Part shown: positions 10,601-17,541 of the stretch, one piece after another
How the letters are laid out: each line of letters begins with the position of its first letter
Position numbering within the stretch: position 1 is the first letter of the stretch
NCBI GenBank assembly: GCA_905221605.1
Contig: CAJNDS010000044.1
Location: 43,501-107,500, forward strand
Reading direction: 5' to 3'
Source: Symbiodinium natans
Taxonomy: Eukaryota > Sar > Dinophyceae > Suessiales > Symbiodiniaceae
DNA length: 64,000 nucleotides
Program-made: the position numbers and the translations under genes
The notes under the pieces: generated by a model
The model's input: only the letters and a program-made list of their open reading frames with translations
Database searches by the model: none
What the model was told of the DNA's origin: nothing

Positions 10601-11125
10601 ATGATCTCCAACCTTTCCGCACAACCCTGCTACATCTTCACAGATGCGGCCTTTGATAGGGCTGGAGGTTCTAGCCGTTGTGGGTTGGGGGGAGTCCTCA
10701 TAGGACCTGATGGGATGCCTCGTAGGTTCTTCTCGGTAGAACTTCACGAGTCCTTCCAGCGAGCCTTAGGCGTTGATGAATCTAGTACTATTATCTTTGA
10801 AGCTGAACTTTGTGCCGTAGTTTTGGCCTATGTCCTCTGGAGAGATGACATTTGTTCGCGACCCATCGTTTGCTACATAGATAATAACGCCACAAGGGAC
10901 GTCCTCATCAGTGGTTCCGCCCGCAACCAGGTAGGTGCCAGGTTGGCTCGGCTTCTCCTTACGGTGGAGACCCTGGCCAAAACCTTCAGTTGGTTCGCAC
11001 GAGTGCCCAGTCCGTCGAACTTGGCCGACGAGCCTTCCAGGACCCTCATGTCCTCCTTTCAATTTGAAGGCGTGGTTTTGGAAGCAGATTCTTGCCAACA
11101 AACCTTGGAGATGATTCTTGCTTGA
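7370..11125 (+). CDS. Pol: dioxygenase-like, C5-methyltransferase-like, reverse transcriptase, RNase H
   Basis: 1251 codons counted from a GTG; the frame opens at 7352 and the first ATG is codon 65. It overlaps Gag one frame back, so it is probably reached by -1 shifting. Residues 60-210 resemble a 2-oxoglutarate/Fe(II) oxygenase: HRD at 125-127 (HxD), GGELW at 146-150, then His186 and Arg195 (LLHATAPWVGSR). Residues 243-460 resemble a C5-cytosine methyltransferase: FSGSA at 252-256 (motif I), APPCGTA at 313-319 (motif IV Cys316), VENP at 387-390 (motif VI), then CAFKGRRPKWTAIAHN. The reverse transcriptase has RPRVIDDCS (806-814), DLKAAYRQ (858-865), LPFGASRA (896-903), FFDD (929-932) and LGWKVSEDK (956-964). 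The RNase H has Asp1092 (FTDA), Glu1146, Asp1171 (YIDNN) and a terminal NLADEPSR around Asp1220. All key catalytic residues named here are present. Confidence 0.93.
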   Translation: MPLPRPPAPGAEPRFSIGEVVSSRISPGNAESLAASFLQQGVTEADVCALVPYLKSERPARGQGMPSEFSFTTGAYVHGSLVGLRTHASTFPNVTRCLCDLVKRRAPEIEFSSIALFKDLCTPPHRDLNNSSGFPSCLIPCSSFEGGELWIEDDEGSVACPDTAVATKGRLLSLTGPTFFDPHLLHATAPWVGSRVVIAAFVIARFELLTASDRSALQSLGFRCPALSTGENAGPAPPRPLRSNFPVVFEIFSGSARITTALRSFWPHCFGVDSRPPSEARSHTLVADLSSPAGQDLLWHWLRCPYLVGLWIAPPCGTASLARCIPVYDAAGNIVPSPPPLRDSACPDGLPGLEGLHAVRVRQANILYSLVQELCAFAHQAQIMVAVENPRGSLFWSTSSWRRAQPYCPFWTCFQNCAFKGRRPKWTAIAHNHPSFTALARTCPGASCASQHLPWGLTPSHAWSTSEECAYPPFLAVCVARCFAQAVEVAPSSEPSIAAIRARTGLQPKASSYAPLVPEHKHVVVLRGPSVLLDDLPVEPMARLKKEWAPPPSVAPAGALPAGSQLLRSTPLTVNMGLPDTDQVPTGAALQPEVPPQGTTEVAWGIPFEPQEFVRAAVAKGHPRTFSALLPSVLEEAIDFNASHTLAETAEVRTGWFKHWLNRMGALKEEEAALKASMPPERAKVLEGKNLLLWQEMLRASGYPDLGVVDLMKEGVDLAGQVPASGLFEPCFKPAKLSPAGLAQQTPEVRRKILVAASKPSEHDAVICQKTAEEYEKGWVSGPLDPSSLPSDAVINRRFAILQKDRPRVIDDCSASLLNDTVQKTESPQPQSVDLIAAMVLAALQRLPGKAMVGKCLDLKAAYRQVPVSAAGLMFAFVAYFCPAEAKCVVRQMYALPFGASRAVYGYLRIAYSLWWLAVKNLKLMMTHFFDDFVNICRSEEQVHVERVLHGFFALLGWKVSEDKDHGFQEEFTALGIWVSFSRFLHSEVLFFNTPSRIQEVSAYLNSLLEVRTSTKKELERIRERMLFAGGQLFGRLGRTCVKALQQAEADPQCVITDAMASAITLFIDLLRNGPPRMISNLSAQPCYIFTDAAFDRAGGSSRCGLGGVLIGPDGMPRRFFSVELHESFQRALGVDESSTIIFEAELCAVVLAYVLWRDDICSRPIVCYIDNNATRDVLISGSARNQVGARLARLLLTVETLAKTFSWFARVPSPSNLADEPSRTLMSSFQFEGVVLEADSCQQTLEMILA
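7550..7999 (+). other. Putative 2OG-Fe(II) dioxygenase domain inside Pol
   Basis: Pol residues about 61-210. The iron triad would be His125, Asp127 and His186, with Arg195 nine residues after the distal His binding 2-oxoglutarate. The strand pattern around it (SLIPC-like strand, GGELWIED, RLLSLTG, then GSRVVIAAFVI) is that of prolyl-4-hydroxylase/AlkB-type double-stranded beta helices. Such enzymes oxidise protein, RNA or DNA. The substrate here cannot be read from the sequence. Its position next to a methyltransferase-like domain in an element that replicates through nucleic acid suggests nucleic-acid modification, which is inference. Confidence 0.7.
8096..8749 (+). other. Putative C5-cytosine methyltransferase-like domain inside Pol
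   Basis: Pol residues about 243-460. Motif I (EIFSGSARITTAL), an acidic residue after strand 2 (GVDSRP), VADLS, motif IV with the catalytic PPC (Cys316) and motif VI ENP are in order and at normal spacing. The final part, C-x-x-K-G-R-x-P-K-W-T with a following His and PWG, resembles the compact phage-type version. There is no room for a long target-recognition domain. Most DIRS methyltransferase domains I know of are N6-adenine type and follow RNase H; this one is of the other chemistry and precedes RT. Activity is not demonstrable from sequence. Confidence 0.7.
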
Positions 11126-11177
11126 TGGCGGAGATCCCTTCTTGTTTTGGGCATTAGTTTGGGTTTCGGTTAAGTTG

Positions 11178-11442
11178 GGGATTGGTGCATGCTTCCCAGT
11201 GTTATGTCTTTGCCGCCAGCTGCAAAGGGGCCCGTGTGCCCAGCTTCACAGGTTGCCGCCCAAGGTGTAAGGTGAGGCTTTGTGTGCACCGACTCCCACA
11301 GTCTCCACGTGAGAAAAGAAGAAGTGAGTGCAGTGCTTTTATGCATAGTGATGACATGCTTGGGGATCCTTTTGGGAGAGTCTTATGCACTTCGAGTTTT
11401 GCTGTTTTCCCTTTTCCGGGTTTCTTTGGCTCAAGACTTTAA
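11178..11442 (+). repeat. Split direct repeat B1
   Basis: 265 bases identical by eye to 12084-12348 (offset 906). It starts GGGATTGGTGCATGC and ends TTTGGCTCAAGACTTTAA. It runs directly into A2, forming the B1-A2 junction diagnostic of split direct repeats. The stretch TTTGGCTCAAG at 11425-11435 equals the last 11 bases of the dinoflagellate spliced leader. Short frames across B1 and B2 are not genes. Confidence 0.95.
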
Positions 11443-11707
11443 GCTAACGGTCAACGGGTTGATAGTGCTTTAAAGTCTGAGCCTAGAGAAAAACCCCTTT
11501 GTGTTTCTTTGCTAGCTCGCCCGAGCTTTGGAAAAGGGAAAACTTTCCTTCATTGGCCTTTTGCACTCATTTTCCAGTCTCTGACACCATTGCTTGCGCA
11601 TGTTCACCGGTTCAAGTGCCTTGTGAACGTTGAGCATCTGTAAGTTCTTGGAGCTGCCAAATGTTTTGCATCAAGCTTTGAACACTAGACTCAAGCTTCT
11701 GCAATGT
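11442..11707 (+). repeat. Split direct repeat A2
   Basis: Identical by eye to A1 at 3662-3927. It shares its first base with the end of B1. The internal B1/A2 junction preserves the sequence of the presumed circular intermediate. Confidence 0.95.
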
Positions 11708-12083
11708 GTTAAAAATTTCTCCCGCCCGGCCCACCCTGTGTCGGTCGCCTGGCTTCCCTCTTGTGCTCGTCCTGCCGAGTGTCGTGCGTAAGCGAATGTC
11801 CTGCGTTCGCTCATGTGCACCAACATGGACGCGCCTGCTGGTTCTTGATGTTGCTCATGCCTGCCAGCATTGGAGCACCTGCTGATTCTTGATGTTGCTC
11901 AAGGCTGCCAGCATTGGAGCGCCTGCCGGCTTGTTCCTTGCGTTCGCTCATGTTTGCGCCAGCATTGGAGCGCCTACCGGCTTGTGCCTTGCGTTCGCTC
12001 ATGTTTGCCAGACACCGAGCTCTGACTGCTAACGATGCAAACTCTTGCCCCATGCTTGAGGGGATGAGCTTGTGCCTCCCAAA
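11708..12083 (+). repeat. Spacer between A2 and B2 with a short minisatellite
   Basis: 376 bases absent from A1 and B1. The phrase CCAGCATTGGAGC recurs at about 11863, 11908 and 11959, with GCGTTCGCTCATGTTTGC-like words between. No open frame of interest. It may hold the element's promoter or RNA end signals, but no such motif is recognised. Confidence 0.6.
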
Positions 12084-12348
12084 GGGATTGGTGCATGCTT
12101 CCCAGTGTTATGTCTTTGCCGCCAGCTGCAAAGGGGCCCGTGTGCCCAGCTTCACAGGTTGCCGCCCAAGGTGTAAGGTGAGGCTTTGTGTGCACCGACT
12201 CCCACAGTCTCCACGTGAGAAAAGAAGAAGTGAGTGCAGTGCTTTTATGCATAGTGATGACATGCTTGGGGATCCTTTTGGGAGAGTCTTATGCACTTCG
12301 AGTTTTGCTGTTTTCCCTTTTCCGGGTTTCTTTGGCTCAAGACTTTAA
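12084..12348 (+). repeat. Split direct repeat B2 (right terminus)
   Basis: Identical by eye to B1. The element ends here with GACTTTAA; flanking DNA continues AGCTTCAATGCTAAG. Joining the left flank (up to GACTTT at 3660) to this right flank predicts the uninterrupted target site. Confidence 0.93.
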
Positions 12349-13618
12349 AGCTTCAATGCTAAGTCAACCCAGGACTTTTATGCCAGGTGCCCCCCCCCGC
12401 CCTCCTGCTTCGTTCCTCTCCGCACTGGTAGGCATAGATCAAGTGATGGAAGCAAGGAAGCGGATTACCTCTTCTTCTTAGCGCCTACGCACAGAAGGCC
12501 ACTGCTAGCCCTCAGGCTGCCTAGTTATGGAGAACCAGCTGGCTTATCCTCCTTAGAGTCATGACCGCCGATCGGAGGAGCAACCCCAAAAAAACCAGAT
12601 ACTCCGCAGCAAAGCGGTGATCTGTCGCTCTGGAAGACGCACACACTTCCGCCACCGGGTGTCCGCCCCCCTCCTGGCCCCAAAGCTCGACCCTTGTAAA
12701 CAGTTTCTTCCAAGCGGAGTGGAGCGGGGCCAGAGATGCATCAAGATCACCCTGTGCCAAGTTCCCGTAAGCGGACAGGGCTAACTTAAAACCCCCCTGC
12801 GCCCCCCTCCAATGAGTCTCCTTTCCGTGGAAGTGAAAATCTGTTTGTGGGCTTATGTGGCGTGCGCTCAAGGCGGAGCACGGAGCGTGAAGCCCTACAT
12901 GTGCTTGCCTAATTCAACTTATCTGACGATGCATGGGCAACAATTTCCAGCGTATAGGAGCTGCGCCTGCCACACCAGCTCTCCAGGAACCGGACACCTT
13001 ATTTAGCATTGCAGACACTCTTCTCCATCTGCCTGACTTTCCCGGCAGCCTACCTGAAAATCTATAACCCCACTATCACGCAGTGCTTGCGACTCTTAGG
13101 GGCGCTACAGCACATTGATCTGGCGGACTATCATTCCAAATACCACACCTGGATAAAACCAGGCTGTTGGATTCTTTGGTCGGGTGCGGGTTTCTGACTA
13201 CTGCTCAGTACATTGCTGATCTTCTTTGCTGTTGCAGATGTGCCAGAGGTCCGCGTTGCCAGTTTTCCGGCCATGTTGTGTTACTCCGAACTAGATTACT
13301 GGTTGGGGGCGGTTTTGCTAGCCTTTAAGTCTTACCAGAAGGGTTCCTTGGGACGAGCAGCCGGGCTGCCTGTAGTCTTAAGCTTCTCTAAGACGGACAA
13401 TCGCATTAGTAGGTCTGTGTGCCTTCTGCAGCCATGGTGGTCTTTCTCGCTGGTCGTGAATATTAGCTGCCCACGTGCCCTGCAACCAAATATGCGGTGG
13501 ACACTCAAGAACTTCCCAAGTCCACGGACAGGATCGCAGGAGGCCTTGAAGGCCTGGGCGGAGGCTGCCAAGCACACGAATCTGGAAACCGCCAGGTTGG
13601 CGCAGCAACCTGGCTTTA
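12349..13618 (+). other. Degenerate coding-like DNA upstream of retroposon copy 2
   Basis: No frame stays open for long, yet short stretches in changing frames look protein-derived, for example LLHLPDFPGSLPENL near 13020 and IADLLCCC near 13220. A 144-codon frame at 13213-13644 contains SELDYWLGAVLLAFKSYQ. This is most simply the decayed 5' part of the retroposon whose 3' part follows. No catalytic motif survives that would classify it. Confidence 0.35.
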
Positions 13619-14545
13619 ATGCGTTTGTCCGGATTTTGCTTTAAGGCTTGCAAAAACTGGAGCACCGCCAGTATCAAGAATTTAGGCCAAGTGTACCACC
13701 AGTTCACTTCCTTGATGCCATTTGGCAGGCCCTTGCCGCCTCCGTTGCAAACCAGAACATTGAACACTTCTGCATGGTCCGTCTACAATTTGGAGTGGCC
13801 TGACACAACTGCAAGGGTTGCGGTTTTCCTTGTGTGTTGCATCTCTTCTGACACTAAGAAGGCTTCGCCTGCACCTATTGCTGAGGCGGCAGACGATTTC
13901 GAAGCTCAGGTGCATGATTTGCGTTTTTCGGAGCTGCGTACCACTAACCTTGCGGCCTTGCGAGAAGTGGATGTTTCTACCCCTTTTCGATGACCAGCCC
14001 TTAAGGATGAGCATTGGCAAGGACTTAGTACAACGCCGAACAGACATGGGCCCCAACGCGCCCGGCCTGCTTGGTATGATGCTGCCACCGCCCACTGGGC
14101 AGCCCTTAAGGGGCTTACACGATCCAAACACCCAACTAAGCAACGCCTCAACAGCTTCTGGTATAAAATGTACTGCCACGGCAACCCCAAGGAGCCTGAG
14201 CCCTCGGCCCTTGCAACTGCCCTCTCCACCTTTCCCTTCCAGTCCCGGGAAGAAGGTGCTGTGCAGTATTGGGAAGTTCAGGATGCCATTCGGACGATGT
14301 GGCATTCAGCCAAAGCCACCATGGCACGGCATGTAGGAGTTTCCATCCCGACTGGCATCCCAGCGTGGGGGGTCGATGAGGAGGAGACGCAAGCCTGTCT
14401 TTTGCCTCGCAATACCGCCGCCGCTGACCCGCCAACTGCTGTTGAGGGAGTCAGCATGAAGGCCAAAAAATCAGGTAAGCGTGCTGAAACGCCCTCTACA
14501 CGGTATCGTCCGCGACACCCTGATTGGGAGGGACCATGGCAATGA
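13619..14545 (+). pseudogene. Retroposon copy 2 coding region, interrupted by one in-frame TGA
   Basis: One frame runs 13619-14545 with a single stop, TGA at 13991-13993. Upstream it reads AEAADDFEAQVHDLRFSEL; downstream it continues LKDEHWQGL, WYDAATAHWAALKGL and RLNSFWYKMYCHGNP, and finally the block shared with 1-231 (VQY, MW, IP.GIP.WGVDE, PDW.G.WQ). Continuity on both sides of the stop shows a point mutation and not two genes. The start is not identifiable. The family is not recognised; a retroposon-encoded protein is inferred from the poly(A) tail and the second copy. Confidence 0.55.
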
Positions 14546-15686
14546 CGTGCTGCGGGCCGGCGTAAGGGTTTGACTGCTGTTTGGTAGTCTCTCCCCTCTG
14601 AATCGGTCGCTGTTGCTACTCGCAGGTTTCCTCCCTGGGAAACTAGGAGGACTCTGCTGACTGCGGCCCCAGGTTCTACTTGGATATGTGGCCGGGCTGA
14701 ACACAGTTGTGCGCCTGGATGTTGGGAACTCTGAGTTCGTCTTCCAATTAGCGAACTGCATTTTGGGTTGGCTGTTGCTCGGGGTTGCTCCACTGGCTGA
14801 CCACCATGGGGTGCCCTGGGCTGGTCTTGCATCTGCTGTTCTTACTGTCAAGACCCCACTGGCTGACCACCATGGGGCGCGCGCTGGCATTTCCTTTGCT
14901 GCAGGCTAGAGTGAGGGTTTGATTGCTGTCTGATAGTCTTCCCCATCGGAATCGGTAGCTGCTGCTACTCGCAGGCTTCCTCCCTGGGAAGCTTGGAGGG
15001 CCCTGCTCACTGCGGCCCCAGTTTCTACTTGGGAATGTGGTCAGACTGGGCACAGTTGTGCGCCTGGCTGTTGGGAGCTTTGGCCGGGCTTCAATAATAG
15101 AACCGCAAGTGGTGTCGGCTGTTGCTCGGGGCTGCTCCACTGGCTGACCACCAGGGAGTGCCCTGGGCAGGTCTTGCATTCGTTGTTCCTGCTAACAAGT
15201 CCCCACTTGCTGACCACCATGGGGCGCGTGTTTTTTTTTTCTGGGAAAGTTGGCCAATTTGTACCTTCCCTTTTCGCTACTGTGTGCCTGGTACCTGCCC
15301 GTGTCGTTCGGTAACTCTGCTGTCCGTCTTCGATTTACAGCTTTCCGTGCTGATCGTCGTTGCACCAGTGGCTTCATGATGGTGATTTTGATTATCTGGC
15401 AAACCCTCGCGTTTTGCGACCCTCCCGCATGCTCTGCGCTGCTCGATTACACCTGGACTTCTGCGACGACCTCGAGTACTGAGCGCGGGGGACACATAGA
15501 CGTTCGACGTTTGACGCTTTGGTTTTGGCGGGTTGCTGCGGGTTTTGGTCGTTGTGTTTTGTGGTGGTTTTGGTGTGTGTTTGCTTTGGTTCTCGTACCT
15601 GCCCTGTTTCACCTCTAGTGTTGAGACCCACAAGAACGGCCTACTGCGCTGCTGATGTAGTAAAGAGGCGTCGGTACAAAAAAAAA
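14546..15686 (+). mobile_element. 3' region and A tail of retroposon copy 2
   Basis: Non-coding tail after the stop at 14545. It contains two paired CCACTGGCTGACC modules (about 14791/14857 and 15136/15202), a T run at 15231-15240, the segment GTGGCTTCATGATGGTGATTTTG to CTCGAGTACTGAG (about 15369-15483), and the terminal CTGATGTAGTAAAGAGGCGTC followed by nine A at 15678-15686. Each block has a counterpart in copy 1. Substitutions between the copies are many, so the two insertions are not recent duplicates of each other. Confidence 0.65.
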
Positions 15687-15914
15687 GGCTGGCCGATGAG
15701 GAAGAAGACGGCGAGCCTGAGCACGAGGAGTGGCCTTCCGAGCTATGTCGGAGGCTGCGATCAAAGGCTTCTACATCCTTGCGTCCGCCGTGCACTAGCA
15801 CCCGAGCGGACTCATCCTTCGGAGCCGATGCAGACGTAGGCTTGGAACGCCGGCTGTGGCCCAGCGCAGGCGATTTGGGAGATTACGGATCCACCTGCGC
15901 CCAGCCCTATCACA

Positions 15915-16230
15915 TACGCAGGAACGGAGAGGTGAGGGCTCACTTCTCTTCGAATTTCCTGCAGCAGGTCAGCGATTTGCAGTGCGTCAGGCAGAACCCA
16001 AGCTGGTGGCGATCCAGCATTTCCTGCTGCAGGCCAGGCGCATGCCAAAGTGGCGTGTTGGAAGGCTAAGTTCTCCCAAAGGTGCTCGACGCATCCCTGC
16101 CAAGGCAAGGGGTGGACGTGTCCGCACCCCGGTAGCATCACCACCACTGCATTTGTTGCTGTTCTGCATGTGACTGATGTGCAAAGGGGACCTGCTGATG
16201 TGATTGTTCCATGCAGGTGTGCAGTTGTGC
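15915..16230 (-). repeat. Inverted copy of the retroposon 3' module
   Basis: Read on the minus strand this segment matches the module at 557-790 and 1419-1672. The translated shadow GCGH...PLPW...HLW followed by CAW or VLG and SPPAW is shared, and the palindromic motif appears as GAGGTGAGGGCTCACTTC at 15929-15946. It lies on the opposite strand to retroposon copy 2 and outside its A tail, so the module moves or is copied on its own. The open minus frame (15812-16249) is a by-product. Confidence 0.5.
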
Positions 16231-17259
16231 TGATCCATGCTTCAAGCAACGCTTCGGCTTGAGCAAAGCTGACAAAGAAACATTTTCACCCGCTTCTCCC
16301 TCCCCCTTTCTTTGTATGACAGGTTCTGCGCAGATGTCTGCCCGACAGGAATGCCAACCCGTGGCTGGACCCTGCCGATAGTGGTCCTCATTTTCCATAT
16401 AAGACTACTAAGTGCTCTTCTTTTGCTCAAGCTTGTCGTGCCAGTTTCGAACTCCTTGAGAACTCGTCATGGAGCGAACTTTGACACTGCTCAGACTTCG
16501 TCTCGTTTCAGTAAGGTGCTGAGACCGACTCAGCCATAAGAATGCCAGAGCCACAGTCATGTCTGACCCCACTTGGTGCTTGAATCTTTCATGTCTTCAG
16601 CGACTGAATTATTCCTCCTTTGAGTTTTACTATAGATTGCTTTCTTATGAGAGATGGACGTGTTATGATTCCGATGCCGGTCCAGGATGAGATAATGCTT
16701 CAATTCAGAGGTGTTTGACAGACCCCTTTGTGGAATTGGACGACCTGGATGATATCTTGGTTCGTTTGCATAGGATATGCAAGGCAAGGCATCTACACTC
16801 AGCATGAAAGCTGCAACGAGGATGCTGTGGTTTTCTTTTGGCAATGTCTTTTCCTCTGGAATGACGTTTTTGCAGCTATCTGCTGAGCTGTAAATTGACC
16901 AATGAGTCTGGAGCAAAGGGCCAATGAGTCAGAAAGGGAGTCCGAAACGATTTCTTTTGTATCCTCCATTAGGGGTAGGCAAATCCTCAATGATGGAGGC
17001 AAAGCGCCCAAAAGAGGTGCAGAGTACCCAAGTGGTACTAAAAGCTCTAAGCTTTGTCGTCCTGGGTGACGTTAAACCAGTTTCACAATGTTAATGGCTA
17101 CGGCATGTCTTTAATGACACTAGTCAAGACTTTTGGCTGCTGCCAATCGCGCAGTTTTTGGCCAATGATGCCATCTCCAACTGTGTCCCAGGTAACCTGG
17201 GGCAGGGGGAGTGCGGAGATGGTAATTGTGTTTCAAGGAGGTTTAAAGGGACAATGTTC
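16231..17259. other. Intergenic DNA, nothing recognisable
   Basis: AT-richer DNA with only short openings in all frames. No repeat family, RNA gene or conserved coding motif is visible to me here. Confidence 0.4.
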
Positions 17260-17279
17260 CCGTAACACTTTGGCTCAAG
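17260..17279 (+). other. Relic dinoflagellate spliced leader
   Basis: CCGTAACACTTTGGCTCAAG differs from the 3' 21 bases of the known dinoflagellate spliced leader by one missing base and two substitutions. The last 11 bases (TTTGGCTCAAG) are exact. It is followed after one base by ATGGCC at 17281. Genomic leader relics next to start codons are the known footprint of trans-spliced mRNAs that were reverse-transcribed and reinserted. It therefore marks a recycled transcript, and not a leader RNA gene: no donor GT follows. Confidence 0.6.
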
Positions 17280-17280
17280 G

Positions 17281-17481
17281 ATGGCCGGGAGCCGTCCGTC
17301 AGAACTTGAAAAAGTTGTGTGCTTGGGGTTGGGGTCAACAGGAGGGTGTAGTCCTGCCCCGTTCTCCTTGCTAGGCCAAACCCCTGGTTTTCTCTTCTGG
17401 TTCTTTCTGGGGAATTCATTTAGGCAACTGTTGAGGGTTGATATCCTGGTTTGTCCCCTTTCGGTTGCCCCCGTACCCTAA
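17281..17481 (+). CDS. Small open frame after the leader relic, possible retrocopy remnant
   Basis: 66 codons from an ATG two bases after the leader relic, ending just inside a telomere-like repeat. The product starts MAGSRPSELEKVV and has a hydrophobic middle (FLFWFFLGNSF). No family is recognised. Its only support is the leader relic immediately upstream, so it is probably the truncated 5' end of a recycled mRNA. Confidence 0.3.
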   Translation: MAGSRPSELEKVVCLGLGSTGGCSPAPFSLLGQTPGFLFWFFLGNSFRQLLRVDILVCPLSVAPVP

Positions 17482-17541
17482 ACCCTAAACCCTAAACCCT
17501 AAACCCTAAACCCTAAACCTTAAACCCTAAGCCCTAAATCC
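17476..17541 (+). repeat. Interstitial telomere-like repeat (CCCTAAA)n
   Basis: Six perfect CCCTAAA units at 17476-17517, followed by degenerate units to about 17541. On the other strand this is TTTAGGG, the telomere unit of plants and dinoflagellates. A short TTTAGGG-like patch recurs at 17647-17665. Being internal, it is an interstitial site, perhaps a repaired break or a captured telomere. Confidence 0.85.

Larger units (their letters stand above)
3655..12348 (+). mobile_element. Tyrosine-recombinase (DIRS-order, Ngaro/PAT-like) retrotransposon
   Basis: About 8.7 kb. It carries, in order, a tyrosine recombinase (3956-5464), a Gag-like protein (6148-7622) and a Pol with reverse transcriptase and RNase H (7370-11125). 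Its ends are split direct repeats. A1 (3662-3927) equals A2 (11442-11707), and B1 (11178-11442) equals B2 (12084-12348), giving the A1 ... B1-A2 ... B2 layout known for Ngaro, VIPER and PAT-type elements. There is no integrase of the DDE type, no LTR pair and no target-site duplication visible, as expected if integration is by a tyrosine recombinase from a circular intermediate. Unusual points are the recombinase lying first instead of last, and the two extra enzyme-like domains in Pol. The repeats match base for base by eye, so the insertion appears young, although Gag carries a frameshift. Confidence 0.9.

Noticed and set aside
7370-11125. Copia, Gypsy or LINE classification of Pol
   Set aside because: No protease, DDE integrase or endonuclease domain is visible. 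RT and RNase H are followed by NLADEPSR, and the element carries a tyrosine recombinase and split repeats.
3662-11707. Interpreting repeats A1 and A2 as long terminal repeats
   Set aside because: A second repeat pair (B1/B2) interleaves with them, there is no TG...CA end and no DDE integrase, and a tyrosine recombinase is encoded. Split direct repeats fit.
11182-12348. Duplicate small frames of 62-144 codons at 11182-11442 and 11914-12348
   Set aside because: They lie in the B repeats and are identical because the DNA is; no protein-like features.
17260-17279. A functional spliced-leader RNA gene
   Set aside because: No splice donor GT follows the leader and no downstream Sm-like or gene-repeat context is seen; it is a relic inside a reinserted copy.
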